Assembly: GCA_965196605.1 (NCBI GenBank)
Contig: CBDAKK010000008.1
Coordinates: 310,001-374,000, forward strand
Direction of reading: 5' to 3'
From: CBDAKK01 sp965196605
GTDB taxonomy: Bacteria > Spirochaetota > Spirochaetia > WTKD01 > G963693115
Length of the DNA stretch: 64,000 nt
Shown: one piece after another, positions 46,680 through 55,813 of the stretch
How the letters are laid out: every line of letters begins with the position of its first letter
Position numbering within the stretch: the stretch's first letter is position 1
The notes under the pieces: generated by a model
Seen by the model: only the letters and a program-made list of their open reading frames with translations
What the model was told of the DNA's origin: nothing
Database searches by the model: none
Program-made: the position numbers and the translations under genes

Positions 46680-49130
46680 TTACGGTGCAATAATTTCAAA
46701 TTCCACGCGTCTGTTGCGCCAAATGGTTTTTGCTGTTCTTGTTTTAGTCGCGGGCTCTGTGCCACCTATGGCGCGCATGGTAATTCTGTTTTCATCTATG
46801 CCTAAAATAACAAGCGCTCTTCTAATAGCTTCTGCCCTCTTGCGAGAAAGTGGAATCAGCACTTCGTTTTGTTCTGTAACGGCGCGTGCACCGCTTAAAA
46901 GTCGTGCAGCATGCCCCGTAATGGTAACTGAATGCTCTTTATAATTTTTCAAAAGCTTTGCAACACTGCGCACGGCAAGCAAGTTCTCGTATAGGGTTTT
47001 TTCTTCATCCCCTTTAAGCGCAAATATATCATCACTGTAGCGAGGAAAATATATTTTCGGCATCTCTCCATCTATGGAAAGCACCTTGCCACTTTCGTAT
47101 ATCGAAGTGTCTACAATAAACGAAGCGGTTTTTTCTATTCTGTTACCCGCGGCATCTTCTCCAATGAGTATGTAAAAATAATCTCCATCGGGTACAATTT
47201 CTCCGGAGTCGTTTTTAGCATCCCATGTAAACGTCTTAAGTGTATCAAAGCCTTGTTCGGCAATGACGGCATCAAAAATATTTCGCACTTCTGAACGCCA
47301 TGTGCCACTCTCATCAGAACTTTCCTGCGTTACTATCAGCATCTTGGTCGCCTCATTTTCACCCTTAGGCGAGACAATGTCCGTGTTGGGGCTAAACACC
47401 TCAAGTGTCGGTGGCGTTGAATCCACGACTATGTCGCTGACGCGCTCTGTTGTACTGTGCCCGTTGTAATACACCGCTGTCAGCTCCACGCTGTAAGTTC
47501 CATCTTCTACAAGCTTGTTTTGGTTGTTGCGCGCGTTCCAGTAATATGACGGTAGGTGGTAGGGCAGGCTCTCCGAGCGCACAGTTTCACCCGCTGCATT
47601 GTTTATTTTGAGCAAGGACTCCTTGAGCCCGTCTTGAGAATAAAGCGCGCTTATTTGCAAGGGGTCTTTGCGGCCTGAAACGGTGGTCGCGGCAGTAGAT
47701 AACTCCATGGTTTTTTCCTGCGTATCGCGTATTACTCTAACACTTGGGTATTTCGCTACATTCCCCGCTTCATCACGCGCAGAAACTACAATCTCGTACA
47801 GCCCATCTTCCATCATCTGGTCACCGAAGAGTCCGTCTTGCCCAACCACAAAGCCTATGGGCGAGGCTGTGGCATTCGCGTTAGAAGTAAGAAACACTTC
47901 GTTCTTATGCATAACTTCTATGGAAATAGTAGCTTCTTTGTCCTTTACTAATACTGATCCCTTGAGTTCGTTTCGCGTTTCTCCACCAAAGTACAATGGC
48001 TCGCCAACGGGCGTTTGACTTGGGCTTGTGTCTATGGAAAACGAAATGTCAGGCGCAGCGGTGTCTATGCGCACTGGTATGCTGTTTGTAACGTATACGT
48101 CATTACTTTCGCTTATCAAGTGCACGGCGATGCTGTACACCCCGTCTTCCAATACGCGGCCATTTTCATCTTTACCGTCAAAAAACTGCGGCACTCCTTG
48201 CCCCTTAATGGTGGCGTGCGTTTGCCTAGTGCCAGCTGTTTCTTGTGCTGTGGAAAGCACAACAATCTCAGAAGTAGCAAACGAGTTCAGCAACTCGGCA
48301 TCGCCTCCTATTATAAGCGGCAATGAATCCATAATTTCGTCACCATTTGGAGAAATAACCGTGGCTTCTGCACGCAAACTAAGCGCGCCTGCGCTGCTTA
48401 CAATAACGCTGGTATCCAAAGCAAGCTCGGCGCTGTTGCCCGCAGCATCGCGTGCGGCAATCACAAGCGTGTACGCACCATCCTCAAATGCTTCACCATT
48501 GCTGTTGCTTCCGCTCCAGCTCCACAGCTGTGGCGGTTTTTGTGGCGTCTCCGACTTTCTAGAAAACACGCTCGTGCGCGCACCCGTTTTGTTTATTGCC
48601 CAAGCTTCCCACAGCACCTCGGCGCTTCCATCTATTGAAACCTTTACGTCTATTTGTTCTTGAGGCGTTACAATGTTGCCCGTCATAAGTCGTACCGTGC
48701 GTATTTCAGGCGCCGTGTTATCCACCACCAAAGAAAATGGTTTTGAAACGCTCTCATTATTTTTGTCATCTTTTGCCATTATGGTAAACACATATGCTCC
48801 GTCACGCAGTAACTCACCCGCCGTATTTGTGCCATCATATATAACGTTTGGCAATACCTTTGCTTTTTCTAAGGCCACGCGATGCGTATAAGCCACTGCG
48901 CCATCAGCACCATAAACTGTAAAGGTACGCTCTACAAATGAACGCCCCTTTGGTGCAGCTATTGCGCCAAGGTCGAGTACAAGCGTGTCAAAATTTCCGT
49001 CTTTGACCCCAGCAGAAAGATAATATCGTGATATCTCATTATTAAAACGCGTCTCTTCAACTTTTCCACCCGCATAGATAAAGGCGGAAACTAGCATAAA
49101 AAATAATGCAAAAAATATAACTTTTTTCAC
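46680..49130 (-). CDS. OmpA-domain protein with FlgD-like Ig repeats
   Basis: The 816-aa product has a signal peptide (about 1-20, ending IYAGG). Several FlgD-type Ig-like repeats follow, each with a D-G-x-Y block (ELLRDGAYVF, EAFEDGAYTLV, RVLEDGVYSIAV, KLVEDGTYSVEL, EIVPDGDYFYIL). A C-terminal OmpA/MotB-like domain has ITGHAARLL and LSRKRAEAIRRALVILGI. It probably links envelope layers by binding peptidoglycan. The GTG at 49130 has GAGGAG just upstream; a TTG-led extension to 49163 is unlikely. Confidence 0.9.
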   Translation of the reverse strand: MKKVIFFALFFMLVSAFIYAGGKVEETRFNNEISRYYLSAGVKDGNFDTLVLDLGAIAAPKGRSFVERTFTVYGADGAVAYTHRVALEKAKVLPNVIYDGTNTAGELLRDGAYVFTIMAKDDKNNESVSKPFSLVVDNTAPEIRTVRLMTGNIVTPQEQIDVKVSIDGSAEVLWEAWAINKTGARTSVFSRKSETPQKPPQLWSWSGSNSNGEAFEDGAYTLVIAARDAAGNSAELALDTSVIVSSAGALSLRAEATVISPNGDEIMDSLPLIIGGDAELLNSFATSEIVVLSTAQETAGTRQTHATIKGQGVPQFFDGKDENGRVLEDGVYSIAVHLISESNDVYVTNSIPVRIDTAAPDISFSIDTSPSQTPVGEPLYFGGETRNELKGSVLVKDKEATISIEVMHKNEVFLTSNANATASPIGFVVGQDGLFGDQMMEDGLYEIVVSARDEAGNVAKYPSVRVIRDTQEKTMELSTAATTVSGRKDPLQISALYSQDGLKESLLKINNAAGETVRSESLPYHLPSYYWNARNNQNKLVEDGTYSVELTAVYYNGHSTTERVSDIVVDSTPPTLEVFSPNTDIVSPKGENEATKMLIVTQESSDESGTWRSEVRNIFDAVIAEQGFDTLKTFTWDAKNDSGEIVPDGDYFYILIGEDAAGNRIEKTASFIVDTSIYESGKVLSIDGEMPKIYFPRYSDDIFALKGDEEKTLYENLLAVRSVAKLLKNYKEHSVTITGHAARLLSGARAVTEQNEVLIPLSRKRAEAIRRALVILGIDENRITMRAIGGTEPATKTRTAKTIWRNRRVEFEIIAP

Positions 49131-49199
49131 AGTAAACTCCTCATGTGACAGATGCACTGTCAAAACTCATTACTATAATACTGCATTTCTTTATTTGAG

Positions 49200-50225
49200 T
49201 ATGTCGTGATAGTGCCTTTGTGGGGGCAAGCCCCCACGCCCCCTTGGGTAAGACGCGATACTGCGCTATGCGCGCGTCTTTCTGTGTTATAGCTCACGCG
49301 ATATTGGGTGAACGCCTTGTGCGGCTCAGGCGCTAGCGCGACATGTCAAGTCTTCGGATAGCTGTACTTTCTTTTCTCTTTTTACCATCCTTGGCAGCCA
49401 ATGCGTGCCGTCCATGGCACGGCTGTATGGATGTAAAAAAGAAAAGTCGGGAGCGCTACAAGCGCGAGCGGCTAGAAACAATTGAATAAGTGTTGCGCAG
49501 CAACACAGACATGGAGCTTATAGCAAGTACCAAAGTCGCGAGCGTAGCGAGGGGATGCTGACATTCAGATTGCGGAGCGCAGCGTAGCAGACATGGAGTA
49601 TTCGCATCAAAGAGAAAAAAGCCTCCTGTGTGCTAAAGCAGTAATGGCATAGATACTGTAGCAAGTATGAGAACTGTATGGAAGTAAGTTTGTGTGAGTA
49701 CTCGTACCAAAGAAAGTCATGAGCGTAGCGAGGGGATGCCAACTATTACATAAGCGCTTTGTGGGGGAGCTGCCCCCACACCCCCCGTAGAGTAAGACGC
49801 GGTTTTGCATATGCAGTAGCATGCTACCTGCGGTATTGCATGAGCGTCTTTTGTTGCCAAGCAGCGGAATGCACTATGATAACGCCTCGGACGGCTGTAC
49901 TTGCTATAAGCTCCATCTTTGTGTCGCGTTGCGACACTTATTTTAATCGTTTCTAGCCGCTCGCCTACAGCTCACGACTTTTTTCTTTTTTCAAAATAAC
50001 GCGAGCAGAGCGAGCGGGCGCCACTGCTAGATGGTGGAGCGTTAGCGAAACATGAAATAGAGCAAGCGACAACAATAAAGGTACCAAAGAAAAAAGAAAA
50101 AGAAGTGGTGCAGTTGCGGGGCTAACGCCATAGGGAACAAGACACAAGCGCAACGATGAAGAAAGTACCAAAGTCGCGAGCGAAGCGAGGGGATGCAAAC
50201 TATTGCATGAGCGCTTTGTGGGGGG
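49200..50225. repeat. intergenic repeat island, about 1 kb
   Basis: Modules shared with the other islands include GC-rich hairpins (about 49219-49243, GGGGGCAAGCCCCCACGCCC; about 49762-49786), a split polypyrimidine tract and CTAAAGCAGTAATGGCATAG (about 49634). Also present are GTCGCGAGCGTAGCGAGGGG (about 49535 and, slightly changed, 50172) and the CAAGACACAAGCGCAACGATG module (about 50139). No convincing gene was found in either strand. Confidence 0.85.
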
Positions 50226-51080
50226 CTAGCCCCACGCGGGTTTTTTTGTGGTTATTCTGAAGACCGGGGCGTTTACCTGCACGCTTTGGACGGTATTAAC
50301 AAGATTTTGCAAAAAGACTTGGTGCTGCGTTTCGCGCGCTATGGCGAGCAGTAAGTCTTGTTCACCCATTGGGGGAGAAAGCGCAGTGTGGTACAAGCTT
50401 ACTGAAGTTGCAAATATTTCGTTTGTTATTTTACGCAGTGCTACGGCGCGAATAATAATGGTTTCTCTTGTTTCGGTAGCACTCTGCTGTGAGTTGCTTG
50501 GAGCATCTGCTTTCAGAAAGCTGTCTACGATTAATACGCTTTCTCCTACGGTGTAGCCCCGTGCATAATTACTCAAGGGTACTTTGAATGCTCGTTGGTA
50601 CGCGCCTTGCACAGAGGCGTAGGCATCTCCGCTTATAACATCCGAGAGTTTCTGTAATTTTGTTATGCTTATCGCTTTCTTGTCTTCGATATTTCCAAAC
50701 GTGCCGTCTCGTGATAGGCTTAGAAACAGGGCTTGTTTGCTAATGCCTCCGTGTATCACCCGCATAGCGGACAAATCTGACAAGTACAAACTCCCTAAAA
50801 AGGACCGCGGCGTAAAAATGCGTTCATCTTTTGGAGTGGTAAGCAGCGCCACGCTGTTTGAAAATGCCACGTTGTTTTCGTGTTCAAAAATGCTCCATGT
50901 TTTTGGGTAGCTGAATGTAAAAAAAAGCTCAAAGGTCGTATAGGTCTCGTACAGACCATTATCGGACTCATTATTTGAAACGCAGGAGGGTAAAAAAAAG
51001 AATATGGCTACGCAGGTACTTGCAAAGGCTCTTTTTATGTGCCTCGCTGGCGTAGTGCGCGTGGCATTTTTTTTATGCAT
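50226..51080 (-). CDS. lipoprotein of unknown function
   Basis: The 284-aa product has a signal with lipobox FFLPSC (Cys about 33) and no later membrane helix. The body contains FELFFTFSYPKTWSIFEHENNV, reminiscent of PsbP/DUF1795-type domains, but the assignment is weak. The ATG at 51080 avoids overlap with the divergent slyD gene at 51103; a longer frame to 51113 exists. Confidence 0.8.
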   Translation of the reverse strand: MHKKNATRTTPARHIKRAFASTCVAIFFFLPSCVSNNESDNGLYETYTTFELFFTFSYPKTWSIFEHENNVAFSNSVALLTTPKDERIFTPRSFLGSLYLSDLSAMRVIHGGISKQALFLSLSRDGTFGNIEDKKAISITKLQKLSDVISGDAYASVQGAYQRAFKVPLSNYARGYTVGESVLIVDSFLKADAPSNSQQSATETRETIIIRAVALRKITNEIFATSVSLYHTALSPPMGEQDLLLAIARETQHQVFLQNLVNTVQSVQVNAPVFRITTKKPAWG

Positions 51081-51090
51081 ATAAAAGCAG

Positions 51091-51096
51091 TATACT
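51091..51096 (+). promoter_or_regulatory. -10 element close to the slyD start
   Basis: TATACT ends 6 bases before the slyD ATG, and no Shine-Dalgarno sequence fits in between. A leaderless transcript is possible. The -35 region is a T run without a clear hexamer. Confidence 0.4.
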
Positions 51097-51102
51097 AAAA
51101 CC

Positions 51103-51588
51103 ATGGAAGACACAATAGAAAGTCAAGAAAAATATTATACCATTACCTATAGTTTTACAGACGGCGGTGAGGAGCTGTTGGGTAGCTCAGAGACAAGTGG
51201 TCCTTACACGTTTTGTTTTGGTTCAGGTGATTGCATTCCCGGTTTGGAGCCGCGCATAGCGGACATGCAGGAGGGCGAAAGTCGCTCTTTTGTAATTCCC
51301 GCTGCCGAGGGCTACGGAACTTATAACCCTGACCTTGCACGCACCATTGCAAGAAGCAGCCTCCCCGAGTCCTTGCAGTTGCAAGAGGGCTTGCAGCTTA
51401 CCATTAACAACACGCTTGTTACTGTGGTGAGCGTGGACGGCGACATGGTTACCGTTGATGGCAATCACCCGCTTGCTGGTGTAGACTTGCATTTTAGCGT
51501 GCGCATTGAAGCTATTAGCTTTGAGCCACCGCGCGGCTACGGCGAGTCCTGCGGCTGTAATAGCTCTTGTGGTTGCGGCGGGCACTAG
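51103..51588 (+). CDS. slyD: SlyD-type FKBP peptidyl-prolyl isomerase
   Basis: The 161-aa product has YSFTDGGEELLGSSE and GDCIPGLEPRI with the buried catalytic pocket, RSFVIPAAEGYGTY, and an inserted flap domain (about 75-130). The C-terminal tail is Cys/His-rich (CGCNSSCGCGGH), like the nickel-binding tail of SlyD. It acts as a folding helper and metal chaperone. Divergent from the lipoprotein gene. Confidence 0.92.
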   Translation: MEDTIESQEKYYTITYSFTDGGEELLGSSETSGPYTFCFGSGDCIPGLEPRIADMQEGESRSFVIPAAEGYGTYNPDLARTIARSSLPESLQLQEGLQLTINNTLVTVVSVDGDMVTVDGNHPLAGVDLHFSVRIEAISFEPPRGYGESCGCNSSCGCGGH

Positions 51589-51673
51589 GTGCGTTAAAAA
51601 CACGTAGCACCGCCTCGCGTAAGGGCGCGCACAAGCTGTAGCGCATAGCCTGCACGCGCCGCGTAAAAAACCA

Positions 51674-51708
51674 GAGTTACAGACTATCAATGTTATAGTC
51701 TGTAACTC
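51674..51708. terminator. perfect 14-bp hairpin between convergent genes
   Basis: GAGTTACAGACTAT (51674-51687) pairs with ATAGTCTGTAACTC (51695-51708) across a 7-base loop. It lies between the convergent ends of slyD and the broken BspA gene. There is no T tract either side, so terminator action is inferred from place and stability only. Confidence 0.5.
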
Positions 51709-51762
51709 AAGGTGATGAATTCATGGCAACCTTAAGGCGCGCGGGGTTTCTTAAGCCCATTG

Positions 51763-53616
51763 TTATTTGATATTATGATTCTTGAGGTCTTTGTACGTTT
51801 TTACCTTTGTTCCAAAAATAGAGCCTAAGCTACTGGTAAGCGTACTGTACAATGAGCGAGGTAGCTTCACTTCAGTAAGTGGGTTGTCTGCAAAAGCACC
51901 GCTTGCAATAGTCTTTACTGAGTCGGGAATGGTAACAAAAGTAAGCCTATTCTTTTGAAAAGCAGCACTTTCTATAGTTTCTACAGAACTGCCTATACTA
52001 ACAGAGGTAAGTTTGTTTTCATAAAACGCATGCGACTTAATAACTTTTACCTTGTTGGGAATGGTCACGGATTTGAGATTATTCTTCCTGAAGGTGTTAG
52101 ACTCAATGCTGGTTAGAGCGTTGCTTATGCTCACAAAACTCAGGACATTGTCTTGAAATGCTGAGCTACCAACAAATGTTACGCTGTTGGGAATAATAAC
52201 AGAGTCTAGCTTATTATAAGCAAAGGCAGAGTCTCTAATGCTAATTACCGTGGAAGGAATGGTAATGCTGTTGATTTTGTTGAAGTAAAATACCTTATTT
52301 TCAATAGTTGTAATAGATGTTCCAATATTAACGGAGACAAGATTATTATTATCAAAAGCATAAGGATGAATAGTTGTTACATTATTGGGAATGGTGAGAA
52401 ACACTAATTTATTTTTTGCAAAAGCTGATTCACCGATACTCTTGACGGCTTTTCCAAGTCTAATACTACCTATGTTATTTTTAGCAAAAGCCGAAGCACC
52501 AATTTTTTTTACAGCACTACCGAGCGTGAGAGTATCAATAGCATTGTTGGCGAAGGCAGCATCTCCAATAGTTTTCACCTTGTCGGGAATGACAACATTT
52601 TTAAGCATATTCTGTTCAAAAGCAGAAGCACCAATGCTTGTTATAGCATTGCCAAGCCTCAGAGAACTCAGTACATTGTTATAAAACGCCGCGTTACCTA
52701 TAACTTCTACAAAATTGGGGATTTCAAGAGACCCAAGATAGTTGTTAGCAAACGCAGCATCACCTATTCTTATTACATTATTGCCAAGTTTTAGAGTTTC
52801 AAGCAGACTGTATTCGAATGCCCTAGCGCTTATTGTGTGTACCTTGTCTGGAATATCAACAGACGTGAATTTGTTATGTGCAAATGCCTCTATTCCAATG
52901 GTAGTTACTCCGTTGTGAATAGCAACGCTGGTGTATCCTTTATTTTTGTGTTCATAATCGTCAATGACGTTAATATTCGACGCAATCACAAGCGGTTTTG
53001 CAGGTGTGTTGCTATCGTCCCCGGTGAGCGTATAAATTATGTTTCCCTTGCCAAAAGTATTTTGTAGCTTGTTTTGTTGAACAAGTCTATAGTACAAACC
53101 TTTTGGTAAGGTAACGCTTTGAAGAGGGTTGCCATAAAAAGCAGACATGCCAATAAATTTTACGGATTTGGGAATAATAAGCGATTTCAGTTGATTATAA
53201 GCAAAGGCGTATAGGCCAATGGAGACTACAGAGTTGGGGATTGTGAGGGATTTTAGTTTGTTTGATTGAAAAAATTGCTCTCCTATGCTCTTGACTGAAT
53301 TTGGAATAATAACTTGTGTATAGCCTTGTGAAATGTACTGAGCAGTAATGGCGGTAGTACCAGCTGGAATACGTAGTGTGTTTTCTAGCGTTGTTCAGCC
53401 TGTCGCAGGGTTATTAGTACCGCTGGGTTGTGTACTTGTTGTACCAGTTTTACCGTCTATTTCCGTTGTTTCGTGATCTTTGCTACCCCCACTTTCGCCT
53501 GAAGCGGGTCTTTTGCCCACTCGTTCTTGGGGTACTGTAAGTTCCTCTAAGGTATCACACCCCAAAACCACAATAAAAACAACGCTTACCAAGACTACCT
53601 TTAAAAACAACTGCAT
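51763..53616 (-). pseudogene. BspA-type LRR lipoprotein interrupted by one in-frame TGA
   Basis: A frame of 617 codon positions runs from ATG 53616 with RBS AGGAGG to 51763, interrupted only by TGA at 53397-53395 after residue 73. The first part has a lipobox (IVVLGC) and a Ser/Gly/Thr-rich linker. After the stop the same frame continues as TTLENTLRIPAGTTAITAQ and about 20 LRR_5 repeats (IPDSVKTIASGAFADN-like). Promoter and ribosome site are intact, so a 73-aa lipopeptide would still be made. Nonsense mutation, sequencing error or readthrough are the options. Confidence 0.88.
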
Positions 53617-53665
53617 AATACAATACCTCCTGCATAATTAATTGCGAAAATTTAATTATTATGTA

Positions 53666-53694
53666 ATTATATCAGAATGATAGGGAGTGTTCAA
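53666..53694 (-). promoter_or_regulatory. promoter of the interrupted BspA gene
   Basis: On the minus strand: TTGAAC (53694-53689), 17 bases, TATAAT (53671-53666), about 50 bases before the ATG. One of the best sigma-70 matches in the window. Confidence 0.7.
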
Positions 53695-53769
53695 AATTCT
53701 GCAAATCTAATCTCAAGCAATGTGCGCGTAGAGGAGTATGCATAAGTACATTAGCTTTAGGAGGCAATT

Positions 53770-54198
53770 ATGAACAATCTTAATTCGGTGCTTATAGAAG
53801 GGTACCTCGTTGGGGAGCCAAAGCGAACTGATTTCCCAAACAATAAAAACGTATTGTGCAACTTTCGTATTGCAAACAATCGCTTTTACAAAAAGGGCGG
53901 TGAGCAAGTGCAAGAGACTTCGTATTTTAACGTGGACGTGTGGGGTAATGTAGCGGAGAACTGCGCGCGCTACTTAAAAAAAGGGAGCGGCGTACGCGTG
54001 GTAGGGCGCATAAAAGAAGAGCGCTGGAAGGACGCAGAGGAGAAAAACCACTACGCCGTGAAAATTATTGCCGAGCATGTGGATTTTCTTTCTAAGAGTG
54101 GGAATGCAACTCAAAAAAAGGCTACAGGTGACGCTGCTACTAAAACCGCCATGCATGCAGAGGCTGCTGGTATTGACAAGGAAATTATAAACTTGTGA
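53770..54198 (+). CDS. ssb: single-stranded DNA-binding protein
   Basis: The 142-aa product has the OB-fold pattern of SSB: NSVLIEGYLVGEPK (about 5-18), CNFRIANNRFY, YFNVDVWGNVAENCARYLKKGSGVRVVGRI and the tail region. The tip reads EIINL and lacks the usual DDIPF-type acidic end, so partner recruitment may differ. AGGAGG lies ahead of the ATG. Confidence 0.9.
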   Translation: MNNLNSVLIEGYLVGEPKRTDFPNNKNVLCNFRIANNRFYKKGGEQVQETSYFNVDVWGNVAENCARYLKKGSGVRVVGRIKEERWKDAEEKNHYAVKIIAEHVDFLSKSGNATQKKATGDAATKTAMHAEAAGIDKEIINL

Positions 54199-54207
54199 CG
54201 CCGCTTA

Positions 54208-54966
54208 TTATGCGCGGCGCATTATAAACACAAGGCAGCGTCCGGATGCAGCGCCTTCGCGCCGGTGTGAGTGGAAACTTTTTGAGCATATGCTACACAG
54301 GGGCGCTGTGTGTACATTGTTGGGGAGTAGCCCGCTGGCGCTCAGTTGTGCTTGAATAACGCGCGCGAGGTCAAGGGTGTATTTTTTTGTCCTTTCATTG
54401 TAAACGCATGCTCTGGGATATGCGCTTACAAAATGTTCGGACACTTCCTTACCTACTTCGTAGCAACAGCCTCGCGCGCAGGGGCTTATCCATGCAATAA
54501 GCGACTTTACGCATGCAACCCCCTGTGCGTGAGCCTTTTTAATGCACATGCCGACTATGTTTTGCGCCGTGCCTTTCCAGCCGCTGTGTAGCGCCGCAGC
54601 ATAGCCCGTGCTGGGGTCGTGGAGCAGTACGCCTGCGCAGTCGGCTACCAGCACCCCAAGGCATACGTTTGCCTGCATGGTGTAGTGTCCGTCTGCTTCC
54701 GCATAGGGCAACGCTTGAACATGCATGCTGCTTTGCGTTTCTGCTTGCTCTGGTACGTGAGGCACAACGCGCACGCCGTGTACTTGAGTGAGCAGGTGTG
54801 GACTCATGCCACAGCGCATTTGTAGCGCGGTTGCAAGCGCTGCCTTAAATGCGCTGCCCGTGTGCTTGGCGTACGCGGGGGTAAAAAACGACTTGTAGCT
54901 TATGCCCGCCACAATATTTTGAGGAAAACAGGGGGCTGAGAGCATGTGCGGGTCTAAGGATTTCAT
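54208..54966 (-). CDS. pgeF: PgeF/YfiH-family purine nucleoside phosphorylase (laccase domain)
   Basis: The 252-aa product has the family's zinc-site motifs: LTQVHGVRV (about 52-60), LVADCAGVLL (about 97-106) and LHSGWKGTAQNI (about 119-130), with CYEVGKEV further on. Such enzymes act on adenosine/inosine and were earlier called polyphenol oxidases. It converges with ssb, 9 bases away. Confidence 0.92.
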   Translation of the reverse strand: MKSLDPHMLSAPCFPQNIVAGISYKSFFTPAYAKHTGSAFKAALATALQMRCGMSPHLLTQVHGVRVVPHVPEQAETQSSMHVQALPYAEADGHYTMQANVCLGVLVADCAGVLLHDPSTGYAAALHSGWKGTAQNIVGMCIKKAHAQGVACVKSLIAWISPCARGCCYEVGKEVSEHFVSAYPRACVYNERTKKYTLDLARVIQAQLSASGLLPNNVHTAPLCSICSKSFHSHRREGAASGRCLVFIMRRA

Positions 54967-55149
54967 TGCTTATTTTGTATTTTATATCAAAGCTACACAC
55001 ATAGCCGATTAAGAAAATTTTATATGGTAAAAATTACACACTCTATGCGTTTTTAAAAACGCGGTGTATAAAAGAGGGCATTTTACCTATGAATGAAGCC
55101 CTCAACATCATAAAAACAGCATAAAAAAATACCTTGTAAGAAAATTTAA

Positions 55150-55165
55150 ATTGTTGTAATACAAT
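55150..55165. promoter_or_regulatory. inverted repeat upstream of the sigma-54 promoter
   Basis: ATTGT (55150-55154) and ACAAT (55161-55165) flank TGTAAT, about 50 bases before the -24 element: the right region for an enhancer-binding protein, though the motif is short. The rest of 54967-55200 is AT-rich, with a small palindrome GCGTTTTTAAAAACGC near 55047. Confidence 0.3.
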
Positions 55166-55200
55166 GATTTAAAAAATATTTCCAGTAAATGCCGCATTTT

Positions 55201-55216
55201 TGGCACGGCTCTTGCA
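55201..55216 (+). promoter_or_regulatory. perfect sigma-54 (-24/-12) promoter of hsp20
   Basis: TGGCACG (55201-55207), four bases, TTGCA (55212-55216): an exact match to the RpoN consensus with GG and GC 12 bases apart. Transcription should start near 55227, leaving a leader of about 57 bases with AAGGAGG before the ATG. Confidence 0.85.
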
Positions 55217-55283
55217 TTATAAATGGTGTACGGGGTAATGCCCGTAGCAATTAAAAATTTAATATTAATATAAGGAGGTTACC

Positions 55284-55715
55284 ATGAGTAACTTAATTTC
55301 TGTTTTTGATTCAATGTTTTCGGATGTTTTTCCGAGGGTGTATCGTCGGCCTTGGGTTGTACAAAGGGCTTGTGATACCGAAAATTGTGGGTGTAACGCC
55401 TTGCCGCAACTGCGTACAAGCGAAGACGAGTACATCTTTGATTTAGATGTTCCCGGTGTTGAGAAAGATGACCTCGTCACAGAACTGGACAAGGACATTT
55501 TGACGATTTACACCAAGTCGAATGAAAGCGAAAAGGATGCACAACACGATGCGCAGTCGCGTGAAAGCAAAAGAACCTATCGCTTTCAGTTTAGGGTGCC
55601 TGAGAATATAGACGCTACGGGGTTAAAGGCAGTGCTTAAAAACGGGGTGCTAACTCTAACGCTCCCCAAGAGCGAGGATAAAAAACCGATAAAGGTACCC
55701 GTGATGATAGAGTAG
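55284..55715 (+). CDS. small heat shock protein, Hsp20/alpha-crystallin family
   Basis: The 143-aa product has the alpha-crystallin domain (about 47-140; EDEYIFDLDVPGVEKDDL) and the signature GVLTLTLPK. It is an ATP-independent holdase for unfolding proteins. TAAGGAGGTTACC precedes the ATG. Alone in its transcription unit, between a sigma-54 promoter and an intrinsic terminator. Confidence 0.94.
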   Translation: MSNLISVFDSMFSDVFPRVYRRPWVVQRACDTENCGCNALPQLRTSEDEYIFDLDVPGVEKDDLVTELDKDILTIYTKSNESEKDAQHDAQSRESKRTYRFQFRVPENIDATGLKAVLKNGVLTLTLPKSEDKKPIKVPVMIE

Positions 55716-55743
55716 GCGCGTAGACTATTCAAAGAGTTAGATT

Positions 55744-55771
55744 AAGGCGAGTTGTATGACTCGCCTTTTTT
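55744..55771 (+). terminator. intrinsic terminator of hsp20
   Basis: AAGGCGAGT (55744-55752) pairs with ACTCGCCTT (55759-55767), followed by TTTT. Also serves the gap before the convergent purD end. Confidence 0.9.
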
Positions 55772-55813
55772 GTTGCGTATGCACAAATTACACAATTAGA
55801 TTCACGGCTCACC

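Noticed and set aside
53395..53397. TGA read as Trp or selenocysteine
   Set aside because: TGG is used for Trp and TGA ends other genes such as that at 7979; no plausible SECIS-like hairpin was recognised after the codon, and LRR lipoproteins are not selenoproteins.
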